A DNA stretch of 33,040 nt from an uncultured Alteromonadales bacterium (GTDB lineage Bacteria; Pseudomonadota; Gammaproteobacteria; Pseudomonadales; Cellvibrionaceae). Positions 23,734 through 32,834 of the stretch are shown one piece after another. Positions within the stretch are counted from its first letter, which is position 1; every line of letters begins with the position of its first letter. The translations under genes and the position numbers were made by a program. The stretch covers positions 1-33,040 of the forward strand of contig CALMJT010000096.1 of the NCBI GenBank assembly GCA_937864365.1, read 5' to 3'. The notes beneath the pieces are model-generated. The model saw nothing but the letters and a program-made list of their open reading frames with translations, had not been told where the DNA came from and ran no database searches.

Positions 23734-24948
23734 TTGTCTGCTTATCTTTTAGATTGGCTAAGTTTAGCATTTCGGTGGCTGCACATTTTAGCGGCCGTTG
23801 CTTGGATTGGCTCGTCGTTAAAATACGTTTGGATCGATAATAATTTACGCAAACCACCGCAGTGGAAAGCCGATAAAGGCATAAAAGGTGATGTTTGGGT
23901 AATTCATGGCGGTGGTATTTATGAATTTCAAAAATACGATCTAGCCCCAGAAAAAATGCCCGACGTATTGCACTGGGTAAAATGGGAATCTTACACAACG
24001 TGGTTGTCGGGGTTTTTATTAATATCCATTGTTTATTACAGTCAAGCAAGCAGCTATTTAGTGACGCCAGACGGTTTAATTACCGATCCAACTCAAGCAG
24101 TGCTGGCCGGTATTGGCTTTTTGGCCACAACGGTGGTGGTTTATGAGCTTCTTATTCGCACGCCGTTGGTGACAAAAGGGCTGTTATTTGCGGCCATTAT
24201 GTCGCTGTTCTTTTTAGGCTTAAGTTATCTCGCGTTTCAACTGTTTTCGCCTCGCGCTGCTGCCTTACACGTAGGTGCTGCCATAGGTACGCTCATGTCG
24301 GGCAACGTATTTTTTGGCATTGTTCCTGCGCAAAAAGCCTTCATTAAAGCCATTGAATCGGGTCAAGAGCCCGACGCTAAAAAGGCCGCTTTTGCCAAAC
24401 AGCGTTCTATGCACAACAACTATTTTACGCTTGCTGTCGTGTTGTTGATGATTTCTAACCATTACCCGATTTTATATAGTCATGAGTATGGTTGGTTTTT
24501 AATTGTCGCAGTGGGTGTCTTAAGTGCTTATATTCGCCACTTTTTTAATCTTAAAAATCGTGGTGTTCTACGCCCACAAATTTTGATTATTTCGGCAGCA
24601 TTTATAGTGGCGCTTATTTATTTTGCCAAACCTAATATTGGTCATTCCGTTGCTGCGGCTAATCATTCATCGGCAATAACAGAAGACATGCGTTTAGAGC
24701 AAGAAGCAGTTGCCTTGGATATTGTTTCCCAGCATTGCTCCGGTTGCCATTCCTTAGAACCCACCCAGCCGGGTTTTGTGGCGCCCCCAGCAGGCTTGGT
24801 TTTGGATTCTAAAAACCATATTGTGGCTTCAAAGGATCGAATATTAGCGGTATCTGTTCAAAGCCAGTACATGCCTTTGGGCAACTTGACGGGTATGACT
24901 CAAGCCGAACGTGAACAGTTGGGTGAGTGGTTGGTAGGTTTGGAATAA
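23734..24948 (+). CDS. puuD: Urate hydroxylase PuuD, membrane type with cytochrome c domain
   Basis: This 404-residue membrane protein oxidises urate to 5-hydroxyisourate. Several transmembrane segments make up the N-terminal three quarters, with the PuuD block WLHILAAVAWIGSSLKYVW near the start and GDVWVIHGGGIYEFQKY after it. The last 75 residues are a cytochrome c domain with CSGCH (C335, C338, H339) and a probable axial Met in SQYMPLG (about M380). Unlike soluble uricase (UraO/UOX), which makes hydrogen peroxide, this type is thought to pass electrons via its heme c to the respiratory chain. The start is TTG at 23734 with AAGGA at 23722-23726. It is the last gene of the operon, separated from guaD by an intact dispersed repeat. 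Confidence 0.93.
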   Translation: MSAYLLDWLSLAFRWLHILAAVAWIGSSLKYVWIDNNLRKPPQWKADKGIKGDVWVIHGGGIYEFQKYDLAPEKMPDVLHWVKWESYTTWLSGFLLISIVYYSQASSYLVTPDGLITDPTQAVLAGIGFLATTVVVYELLIRTPLVTKGLLFAAIMSLFFLGLSYLAFQLFSPRAAALHVGAAIGTLMSGNVFFGIVPAQKAFIKAIESGQEPDAKKAAFAKQRSMHNNYFTLAVVLLMISNHYPILYSHEYGWFLIVAVGVLSAYIRHFFNLKNRGVLRPQILIISAAFIVALIYFAKPNIGHSVAAANHSSAITEDMRLEQEAVALDIVSQHCSGCHSLEPTQPGFVAPPAGLVLDSKNHIVASKDRILAVSVQSQYMPLGNLTGMTQAEREQLGEWLVGLE

Positions 24949-25058
24949 CGATTTATGAGTTTGGCACATCACTTTGAATACGTTGAGGTTTCCGGAAAGG
25001 TTAAACCGAGTGCGTGATTTATATAAAGATAACTGCTTGATATTGTGGATAAATTGTA

Positions 25059-25086
25059 AAAGACGCTTGTGAGCGTCTTTTTTTTT
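25059..25086 (+). terminator. Intrinsic terminator after puuD
   Basis: AAAGACGCT (25059-25067) pairs exactly with AGCGTCTTT (25072-25080) around TGTG, followed by a T run to 25086. It lies 110 bp after the puuD stop and probably ends the purine operon. Confidence 0.9.
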
Positions 25087-25283
25087 GGATGAAGCAATGA
25101 TCGAGTTGGTAAGGCACGCTTATCGTTGACAGTCTTATATTTTATATCGATCGTTCATTATTTGATAATGTAAATTGTAGCTTTTACTAGTATTTGTTTA
25201 ACAAGGTCTCGTTTTAGCAAAGAAGTTTCTGCGCTAAACTATCGATCAAAGGATCGACAGACATTAAACAATTGAGGTCAGTA

Positions 25284-26303
25284 ATGGCGGACGCTGCGAC
25301 TAGGGACTATTGGGTCGATTACGCCAAGGCAATTGGTATTGCTTTGGTGGTTTATGGGCATGTAATACGAGGCGTCTATGACGCAGGTTTGTCGATTTCA
25401 GAAGGTTTTTTTCTTCTCTCCGATAGTATCGTCTACAGTTTTCACATGCCGTTGTTCTTTTTTCTTTCGGGACTGTTTTTCTTCGGTTCTTTTAATAAGC
25501 GTGGGGCAAAAGATTTTTTACTGAATAAAGTCGATACGGTAGCCTATCCTTATTTTCTCTGGTCATTTATTCAAATAACCTTTGTTGTGGTCTTGGCGCG
25601 ATTTGCGAATTCTCCGGCAGATTCCGGTGCATTTTGGTCGATATTAACGCATCCTTTTGGCCAGTTCTGGTTTTTGTACGCGTTATTTTTCTTTTTTGTT
25701 GCCTCTTCGATTGTGTTTTTTAAAGAATTTCGGTTTTCGTTTATTCTTATTTTATTGTTCTCTTTGGCGATATTTTTACGGCCTTTGCCATCGAATTGGG
25801 GAATTCTGGCTATTTTCTTCTCGTCGTATTTTTGCTTCTTTTTGTTGGGGGCCGGATTTAAACGCCTAACCAATACCCATTGGTTAGGCGATCTTAAAGT
25901 CACCTTAGCTTTGGCAATGGCGTTTATTGTTTTCCAAGGCTTTTATCATTTTGAGTTAAACAAAACCTTCGCAGAGCGAACGGCTTGGTCTTTGGCTCTC
26001 ACTCTCGTATCCATGTTGTTTGTGGTGTCGCTTTCGATGTGTCTTGCCCGCAAACCTAAAAAATGGGTGTTGTTTGTGGGTGCTTCGTCCATGGCAATTT
26101 ATGTTATGCACATCTTAACAGGCAGCGGTATTCGGGTGATTTTGCAAAAAATCTTCGGTATTGATGATGTGATTGTGCACGTTCTATTGGGGTTTGCTTT
26201 TGGTATGCTGGTACCTATGCTGGCTCAGTATCTGATCGATCGCTATAAAATTCCGTTGGTGTTTAGTGCGCCTATTTCCGTTCTATTTACCTCGAATAAA
26301 TAA
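25284..26303 (+). CDS. Acyltransferase 3 family membrane protein
   Basis: This 339-residue integral membrane protein has about ten hydrophobic segments. It shows the acyltransferase 3 (OafA/NolL/WecH-like) signature: RDYWVDYAKAIGIALVVYGH with the conserved His (H26), then FHMPLFFFLSGLFF and FWFLYALFFFF. Such enzymes O-acetylate or acylate cell-surface sugars, such as lipopolysaccharide or exopolysaccharide, at the cytoplasmic membrane. The acceptor is unknown and no glycan genes are adjacent. ATG 25284 is preferred, with GAGGT at 25274-25278; an in-frame TTG at 25272 would remove this site. It stands alone between the puuD terminator and a nest of dispersed repeats. Confidence 0.88.
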   Translation: MADAATRDYWVDYAKAIGIALVVYGHVIRGVYDAGLSISEGFFLLSDSIVYSFHMPLFFFLSGLFFFGSFNKRGAKDFLLNKVDTVAYPYFLWSFIQITFVVVLARFANSPADSGAFWSILTHPFGQFWFLYALFFFFVASSIVFFKEFRFSFILILLFSLAIFLRPLPSNWGILAIFFSSYFCFFLLGAGFKRLTNTHWLGDLKVTLALAMAFIVFQGFYHFELNKTFAERTAWSLALTLVSMLFVVSLSMCLARKPKKWVLFVGASSMAIYVMHILTGSGIRVILQKIFGIDDVIVHVLLGFAFGMLVPMLAQYLIDRYKIPLVFSAPISVLFTSNK

Positions 26304-26323
26304 TGTTTCAGCATAAGCGTTTA

Positions 26324-26629
26324 AGAACCTCTGATTAACTCATGGAACCTCTGATTAACTCATCCTTGATTTAATCAGAGGGCAGAAATTGAAAATGTGA
26401 TTTCCAATTTCTTCACAATTTCAATCACTTACAGTTCTTGAAATTGACGACACATCCTTGTGTCGCGAGAAACTCTAGGTTAATCAGAGTTTCCTCATCT
26501 GTGATTTAAGCAAGCGGCAGAAATTGAAAATGTGAATGCCAATGTCTTTAACGTTGCAATCACTTGCTTTTCTTGGAATTGGTGACACATTCTTGCATCG
26601 CAGAAAACTCTAGGCTCTTCAGAGTTTAT
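26324..26629 (+). repeat. Older MITE-like copy interrupted by a younger copy
   Basis: The left end (26324-26343, 20 bp) and the remainder (26499-26629, 131 bp) are separated by an intact element at 26344-26494 and a duplicated TCAT. Joined, they give 151 bp, exactly the consensus length, collinear with it throughout (CTCATC, GGCAGAAATTGAAAATGTGA, CAATCACTT, GACACAT, ACTCTAGG, CAGAGTTT) but with many point changes. It begins 20 bp after the acyltransferase stop. Confidence 0.9.
26344..26494 (+). repeat. Intact 151-bp MITE-like repeat nested in an older copy
   Basis: From GGAACCTCTGATTAA to TTAATCAGAGTTTCC, nearly identical to the copy at 32835-32985. It is flanked by TCAT at 26340-26343 and 26495-26498, a 4-bp target duplication generated inside the hairpin-1 loop of the older element. 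This is direct evidence of transposition-like movement. Confidence 0.95.
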
Positions 26630-26634
26630 TATCG

Positions 26635-26712
26635 GTTAATCAAGACTTCCTTTAGAATAAGACGATTGGTAAACATATTCATACTGGAAACTCTGATGTA
26701 GTTAGAGCTTCC
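26635..26712. repeat. Fragments of the dispersed repeat ends
   Basis: GGTTAATCAAGACTTCC (26634-26650) resembles the right terminus. GGAAACTCT (26686-26694) and AGAGCTTCC (26704-26712) form a small stem-loop like two terminal repeats back to back. Both are degraded pieces in the gap before the glutamate-synthase-like gene. Confidence 0.5.
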
Positions 26713-26857
26713 TATATTCTGTTATCGCGCGTCGTTATTTTTGAGGATAATTTCGACAGCGTGTGGTCATTATAAGAACGATTTTTCACAGAGCATTTTA
26801 GTAGATACCAAACGATGGTGAATGTACTAAAACGCGATTAAAAGTTTAGGGCGCTTT

Positions 26858-28390
26858 ATGGATAATTTTACGTTTGCTGACTTTACCTTAGAGGTATTGG
26901 GCGTCAGTGCGGTTATTTTTATTGTTTTAGTGGGTGGGGTTGTATTGTGGGTGGCGGCTATGTACTGGTCTGATATTAATCAGCGCCAACATACCATTCG
27001 CAGAAATTATCCTGTTATTGGCCGATTTCGCTATTTCTTTGAGCACCTTGGTGAGTTTTTCCGCCAATACTTTTTTGCACAAGATCGAGAAGAGTTACCC
27101 TTTAATCGTGCCCAGCGTTCGTGGGTGTATCGCGCCGCAAAAAATATCGATTCAACAGCGGCCTTTGGTTCTACTCGGCCGTTAAATAATCCCGGCGATT
27201 TCATCTTTTTAAACTGTTTATTTCCTACTATTGCTGAAGATCACGTTGAGACTGATGCCGTAGTAATTGGTGAAGGTTTTGCTCGACAGCCTTATGCCGC
27301 AAAATCCTTTTTTAATATCTCTGGGATGAGTTACGGCGCTTTGTCTAAGCCCGCGGTAAGGGCTTTATCAAGTGGTGCGCGCAAGGCCGGTATTTGGATG
27401 AATACCGGTGAAGGTGGTTTGTCACCTTATCACCTTGAAGGCGGTTGTGATCTTGTATTTCAAATTGGCACTGCAAAATACGGCGTGCAAGACTCCGAAG
27501 GAAAGCTCAACGAAGAGAAGTTATTGGCGATTGCTGCTCACGAACAAGTCAAAATGTTCGAAATTAAGCTGAGCCAAGGTGCAAAGCCGGGTAAAGGTGG
27601 TATTTTACCGGGCAAAAAAGTCGGCCCGGAAATCGCAAAAATTCGTCATATTCCCGAGGGGCAGGATTCCATTAGTCCTAACGGCCACGTTGATATTCGC
27701 AATGTGGATGATTTGCTGGATATGATTGAGCGTATTCGCCGCCTAACCGGAAAGCCCGTAGGTTTTAAATTGGTGCTTGGTACGACGGATTGGTTGGTGA
27801 GTTTTTTTGGCCGCATTCACCAGCGCGGTTTAGAGTTCGCGCCTGATTTTATTACCCTAGACAGTGCCGACGGCGGTACCGGCGCTGCGCCACAAAGTTT
27901 GATTGATTATATGGGGCTGCCTATTCAGCACAGTCTACCATTATTGGTAAATACCTTGGTTGAGTGTGGTCTTCGTAAGCGTATTAAAGTGGTTGCCAGC
28001 GGTAAATTGATAAACCCCGGACGAGTCGCGTGGGCCCTAGCGATGGGCGCTGATTTTGTGGTCAGTGCGCGTGGTTTTATGTTGTCGTTGGGATGTATTC
28101 AAGCCTTGCAATGTAATAAAAATACCTGCCCCACAGGTATCACCACCCACGACCCAGATTTACAAAAAGGCTTAGATCCTTTTGAAAAATCTACCCGTGT
28201 GTGCCACTACGTTGAAAATCTTGTAAAAGAAGTGGGTGTTATCGCGCACTCGTGCGGCGTGGTTGATCCCCGACATCTTGATCGTAACCACGTACACATT
28301 ATTAACGAACATGGCTTGCCAACACCGGTTGTTCATTTTTATCCTGTGGCAGAGACGCGGTTAGAGTTTGTCGATAATAAACGCGATTAA
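26858..28390 (+). CDS. FMN-binding glutamate synthase family protein
   Basis: This 510-residue protein has an N-terminal transmembrane helix (about residues 13-33, AVIFIVLVGGVVLWVAAMYW) and then the FMN/Fe-S synthase domain of glutamate synthase (GltB2-like). Blocks include SGMSYGALSKPAVRALSSGA, TGEGGLSPYH, QIGTAKYGVQD, PGKGGILPGKKV, DSADGGTGAAPQ and SGKLINPGRVAWALAMGAD. CIQALQCNKNTCPTG holds three cysteines that would bind a 3Fe-4S cluster. The glutaminase (GATase) and GltD parts are missing, so it cannot be a complete GOGAT. Such stand-alone proteins are widespread and their substrate is unknown. The ATG at 26858 has AGGG six bases upstream. It is monocistronic, flanked on both sides by dispersed repeats. 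Confidence 0.88.
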   Translation: MDNFTFADFTLEVLGVSAVIFIVLVGGVVLWVAAMYWSDINQRQHTIRRNYPVIGRFRYFFEHLGEFFRQYFFAQDREELPFNRAQRSWVYRAAKNIDSTAAFGSTRPLNNPGDFIFLNCLFPTIAEDHVETDAVVIGEGFARQPYAAKSFFNISGMSYGALSKPAVRALSSGARKAGIWMNTGEGGLSPYHLEGGCDLVFQIGTAKYGVQDSEGKLNEEKLLAIAAHEQVKMFEIKLSQGAKPGKGGILPGKKVGPEIAKIRHIPEGQDSISPNGHVDIRNVDDLLDMIERIRRLTGKPVGFKLVLGTTDWLVSFFGRIHQRGLEFAPDFITLDSADGGTGAAPQSLIDYMGLPIQHSLPLLVNTLVECGLRKRIKVVASGKLINPGRVAWALAMGADFVVSARGFMLSLGCIQALQCNKNTCPTGITTHDPDLQKGLDPFEKSTRVCHYVENLVKEVGVIAHSCGVVDPRHLDRNHVHIINEHGLPTPVVHFYPVAETRLEFVDNKRD

Positions 28391-28443
28391 AAGATTATTT
28401 TTACCAGTTCAATATTATTATTTTAGTGTTGTATCTAATCGTT

Positions 28444-28594
28444 GGCGCCTCTGATTAACTCATTCCTGATTTAATCAGAGCACAGAAATTGAAAATACGA
28501 TTTCCAATTTCTTCACAATTTCAATTACTTACTGTTCTTGAAATTAGCGAAACATCCTTGTGTCACTGGAAACTCTGGCTTAATCAAAGTTTCC
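28444..28594 (+). repeat. Near-intact MITE-like repeat after the glutamate-synthase-like gene
   Basis: 151 bp, from GGCGCCTCTGATTAA to TTAATCAAAGTTTCC, with all internal hairpin segments in order. The flanks are CGTT and CATT, which may be a 4-bp duplication with one change. It begins 53 bp after the stop codon, co-oriented with the gene. Confidence 0.9.
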
Positions 28595-28674
28595 CATTTT
28601 CGAGCCACTTTAATATTTCAGTTACCGTCAATTAACGACGGTTATTAAGCTCATTATTGTGAGTGGCAAGAAAT

Positions 28675-28701
28675 TTGATAGACATATCTGCATGGTACAA
28701 T
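28675..28701 (+). promoter_or_regulatory. Candidate sodB promoter
   Basis: TTGATA (28675-28680) and an extended -10 TGGTACAAT (28693-28701) lie 15 bp apart, slightly short of the optimum. This leaves a 5' UTR of roughly 135 nt before the sodB ATG, with two copies of TTGATCGATSR in it. sodB in E. coli has regulated leader RNA, but no homology to that leader is claimed. Confidence 0.5.
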
Positions 28702-28844
28702 GTTACCGGTTTTGGTTTGATCGATGGCTGGGCTGATTGGTGTTGATTATTTTAAATTGATCGATCATCGAGCCTTGAAATTTTTGTATTCGCCCAAAAC
28801 TCTGTAGCGTTGAATTCAACCCAACAAGCGAAGGAATCATAACA

Positions 28845-29426
28845 ATGGCATTTGAATTACCAGCTTTACCGTACGCGAAAGACGCATTAGCCCCGCACAT
28901 TTCAGAAGAAACTTTGGAGTTCCATTACGGCAAACACCACAACACTTATGTGGTTAAGTTAAATGGTTTGGTCGAAGGTACCGACAACGCCTCTAAATCT
29001 TTAGAAGAAATCATCAAGACTTCAACTGGCGGTTTGTTCAATAATGCTGCGCAAGTATGGAATCACACTTTCTACTGGAACTGCCTAAGCCCGAATGGCG
29101 GCGGTGAGCCAACTGGCGCGCTTGCAGACGCTATCACTGCAAAATGGGGTTCTTTTGCTGCATTCAAAGAAGAATTTACCAACAGCGCAATTAACAATTT
29201 CGGCTCAGGCTGGACTTGGTTAGTGAAAAATGCTGATGGCTCTTTAGCGATCTTAAACACTGACGACGCTGGCTGTCCTTTAACTCACGAAGGCGTTACC
29301 GCGTTGTTAACCGTTGATGTTTGGGAACACGCTTACTACATCGATTACCGCAATGCTCGTCCTACTTACTTAGATGCATTCTGGAATCTTGTTAACTGGG
29401 AATTTGCTGCTGCAAACCTAGGTTAA
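28845..29426 (+). CDS. sodB: Iron superoxide dismutase
   Basis: This 193-residue cytoplasmic enzyme dismutates superoxide to hydrogen peroxide and oxygen. The four metal ligands are H27, H74 (in [13 protein letters not shown]), D158 and H162 (in [12 protein letters not shown]). Q70 in [11 protein letters not shown] and FGSGWTWLV are typical of the Fe-type rather than the Mn-type enzyme, in close agreement with E. coli SodB. No signal peptide is present. The ATG at 28845 has AAGGA at 28831-28835. It is monocistronic, with an extended -10 promoter candidate at 28675-28701 and a strong bidirectional terminator shared with the convergent LysR gene. Confidence 0.97.
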   Translation: MAFELPALPYAKDALAPHISEETLEFHYGKHHNTYVVKLNGLVEGTDNASKSLEEIIKTSTGGLFNNAAQVWNHTFYWNCLSPNGGGEPTGALADAITAKWGSFAAFKEEFTNSAINNFGSGWTWLVKNADGSLAILNTDDAGCPLTHEGVTALLTVDVWEHAYYIDYRNARPTYLDAFWNLVNWEFAAANLG

Positions 29427-29470
29427 TAACAGTTGCGTTTATCTATTTAGGTTAGCTTAGGTTAGCGACC

Positions 29471-29498
29471 AAAAAGCCGAGTGAAGACTCGGCTTTTT
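29471..29498. terminator. Bidirectional terminator between sodB and the LysR gene
   Basis: AAAAAGCCGAGT (29471-29482) and ACTCGGCTTTTT (29487-29498) form a perfect 12-bp stem with a GAAG loop. T runs occur in both directions, serving sodB (plus) and the LysR gene ending at 29527 (minus). Confidence 0.93.
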
Positions 29499-29526
29499 TA
29501 TGTCTCGATATAGCGTAGAACACGTA

Positions 29527-30402
29527 TTACATGCTCTTAAATTCATCGGCTAAAAAGTTGATAAACAGTCGCACTTTTTGGGATAGGTGTCGGTTGCTGG
29601 GATAAACCGCCCAGGTTCCCGTATCGGTTGGATTGTTCTCTTCTAATATGGTTTGCAACAAACCAGCTTCAATGCTCTGGTCGACATAAAATGACGGCAG
29701 TTGTACTACACCCATTCCGGCTTCGGCGGCTTTAACCAATGCACGCCCGTTATTGGATCGCCAGTTACCGTTGAGCCTCAGGTCAATGTGCCTACCTTTT
29801 TCTTTAAAACGCCAAGTTTGCAGCGTGCCCATTAAGCAGTTGTGATTAATCAGCGCGTGAATATCACTGGGGCGACCGCGTTGTGACAAGTAATCTGGGC
29901 TGGCACACACCACCAGTTTTCTCGGAGCGATTCTTCGGGCTATGTAAGATGAGTCTTGTAAGGTGCCGGAACGAATAGCGAGATCAAAGCCTTCCGAAAT
30001 GACATCGACCACGCGATTAGTGAAATCCATATCGATCTCGATGCTGGGATTTAGCTGCATAAATTTGATGGCCGCCGGAGTGATGTGTTCCTCGGCAAAT
30101 AGACCTGCCACGCTAACTCTGAGCAGGCCCTTGGGTGAGTGTTGTTGTTCAATAATAGCGCGTTCGGCTTCATCCAAGCTGTTTAGCATGTCTTTGCACG
30201 TCGGATAAAACGTTTGCCCTAGCTCAGTTAATGAGACTGCGCGAGTGGTTCGGTTTAAGAGTTGCGTATCCAGTCGATTTTCGAGTTGGTTAATTTGGCG
30301 GCTTATGTGTGATTTAGATACGCCGAGTTTTTCAGCGGCTTTAGAGAAGCTTTTCATCTCTACCACGGCAACAAACGCTTCAATACTTTCCCAGCGACTC
30401 AT
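29527..30402 (-). CDS. LysR-family transcriptional regulator
   Basis: This 291-residue LysR regulator has an N-terminal winged helix at residues about 1-60 (SFSKAAEKLGVSKSHISRQI then NQLENRLDTQLLNRTTRAVSL) and a substrate-binding domain from about 90. ATG at 30402 is chosen, with AAGGA seven bases upstream; an in-frame start at 30423 would add seven residues and bury that site. It is divergent from adhC across about 145 bp, the standard LysR arrangement, so it probably regulates adhC-fghA. The inducer may be formaldehyde-related, but nothing in the sequence shows this. Its 3' end converges on sodB and shares a terminator. Confidence 0.9.
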   Translation of the reverse strand: MSRWESIEAFVAVVEMKSFSKAAEKLGVSKSHISRQINQLENRLDTQLLNRTTRAVSLTELGQTFYPTCKDMLNSLDEAERAIIEQQHSPKGLLRVSVAGLFAEEHITPAAIKFMQLNPSIEIDMDFTNRVVDVISEGFDLAIRSGTLQDSSYIARRIAPRKLVVCASPDYLSQRGRPSDIHALINHNCLMGTLQTWRFKEKGRHIDLRLNGNWRSNNGRALVKAAEAGMGVVQLPSFYVDQSIEAGLLQTILEENNPTDTGTWAVYPSNRHLSQKVRLFINFLADEFKSM

Positions 30403-30445
30403 AACATATCCTTTGACGATCAATTTTATTATTGTTTTCCAGTTG

Positions 30446-30456
30446 CAACAGTGTTG
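30446..30456. promoter_or_regulatory. Candidate LysR-type operator between the LysR gene and adhC
   Basis: CAACA-G-TGTTG is an 11-bp inverted repeat in the divergent control region, about 44 bp from the LysR start and 91 bp from adhC. LysR proteins commonly bind short dyads of the T-N11-A kind. The match is short and could be chance. Confidence 0.3.
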
Positions 30457-30528
30457 TGATTTTTATCTGGTTTATAGGCTCTACGGGAACAGATATGATC
30501 TCATTATCTACTAAAAACGAACAAGTAA

Positions 30529-31659
<1,131 letters not shown>

Positions 31660-31703
31660 GTCGTAATTAATCGAATAAATACGGAATTCAATGGCGAGGT
31701 GAT

Positions 31704-31750
31704 AAACCTTGGCTAGTAAATTGCGCATAATTAATTACCAGCCAAGGTTT
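31704..31750. terminator. Long stem-loop between adhC and fghA
   Basis: AAACCTTGGCT (31704-31714) and AGCCAAGGTTT (31740-31750) are perfect reverse complements. The interior (GTAAATT ... AATTAATTAC) extends the stem with small bulges. No T-tract follows. It may act as a partial terminator or mRNA stabiliser 45 bp after adhC. Confidence 0.55.
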
Positions 31751-31800
31751 CGGATAATTGACGCTGTTCATTTACATAAAAGCGATAGGCGGATGATATT

Positions 31801-31873
31801 TTTAAGAAATTTAAAATTGCATTGTCCGCTTCTGTGCTCTGGCCAAATGGTAGATGAGTTAATCAGAAGCTCT
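31801..31873 (-). repeat. Degenerate partial MITE-like repeat
   Basis: Reverse-oriented remnant. AAGAAAT, AAATTGCATTGTC, TTCTGTGCTCTG and the terminal GATGAGTTAATCAGAA match the H1-side half of the element. The remainder is unrecognisable. Confidence 0.65.
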
Positions 31874-31982
31874 TATGTTGGTTCGTGAATATATGGGTTA
31901 TGGAATTATCCCTTCGTCATAAGTACTAAGTGCAGACCAGGTTCATTAAGCTGCTGTCGCGGCCTTCTTTAGGGGAAGAAAT

Positions 31983-32825
31983 TTGAATATTTCAAAAATA
32001 AGTTCATTTAAGTGTTTTGACGGTGAGCAATTACGCTACCGACACTTTTCTGAAACCTTGCAATGCGAGATGACATTTTCAATTTTCTTGCCGCCGCAGT
32101 CGCGAGAAGGTTCTGTGCCAGTGTTGTATTGGTTGTCTGGATTAACCTGTACCGATGAAAACTTTGTCACCAAAGCCGGTGCGCAACAGTACGCTACGGA
32201 TTTTGGTATTGCGATCGTTGCGCCGGATACCAGTCCGCGTGGTGACGACATTCCCGATGATCCTGAAAAAGCCTACGATTTTGGTCTGGGTGCGGGTTTC
32301 TATGTGAATGCTACTGAAGAACCCTGGGCGAAAAATTATCGAATGTATGACTACATCGTTCGAGAATTACCACAGTTGATTGCTGCAAACTTTCCAATTA
32401 ATAGCGATTTAACCTCAATTTCTGGACACTCAATGGGTGGTCACGGTGCGCTTACGATTGCACTTAAAAATCCAGAAGTATTTCGCTCGGTCTCGGCTTT
32501 TTCGCCAATTTGTTCGCCTATCGAATGTCCGTGGGGACAAAAAGCCCTGTCTTTGTATTTAGGCAAAGACAAATCCAAATGGCAGGAATACGATACGGTG
32601 GCGCTGGTTTCTAAAGTTGAGGCGCGATTGCCGGTGTTGATTGATCAAGGTGATGCCGATAATTTTTTAGAAGAGCAATTAAAAACACCGCTGCTTATTG
32701 AAGCGGCTGAGCATGCTCAATTTCCAATGTCGATTCGTATGCAGCCCGGCTATGATCATAGCTACTTTTTTATTGCCAGTTTTATTGGTGAGCACATTAA
32801 GTTTCACGCAAAAAACTTGCTGTAA
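31983..32825 (+). CDS. fghA: S-formylglutathione hydrolase
   Basis: This 280-residue esterase hydrolyses S-formylglutathione to formate and glutathione, the second step of formaldehyde detoxification after adhC. The alpha/beta-hydrolase triad is visible: S150 in SGHSMGGHGAL, D226 in DQGDADNFL, and H259 in GYDHSYFF, the spacing known for human and bacterial homologues. The N-terminus (FDGEQLRYRHFSETLQCEM) is typical. Translation starts at TTG 31983, with AGGGGA at 31971-31976 six bases upstream. It is cytoplasmic. An intact dispersed repeat begins 10 bp after its stop. Confidence 0.95.
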   Translation: MNISKISSFKCFDGEQLRYRHFSETLQCEMTFSIFLPPQSREGSVPVLYWLSGLTCTDENFVTKAGAQQYATDFGIAIVAPDTSPRGDDIPDDPEKAYDFGLGAGFYVNATEEPWAKNYRMYDYIVRELPQLIAANFPINSDLTSISGHSMGGHGALTIALKNPEVFRSVSAFSPICSPIECPWGQKALSLYLGKDKSKWQEYDTVALVSKVEARLPVLIDQGDADNFLEEQLKTPLLIEAAEHAQFPMSIRMQPGYDHSYFFIASFIGEHIKFHAKNLL

Positions 32826-32834
32826 CAAATTCTA

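Noticed and set aside
26324-26712. Repeat cluster considered as a CRISPR array
   Set aside because: The units are nested and degenerate copies of one 151-bp element with hairpins. There are no regular spacers and no cas genes.
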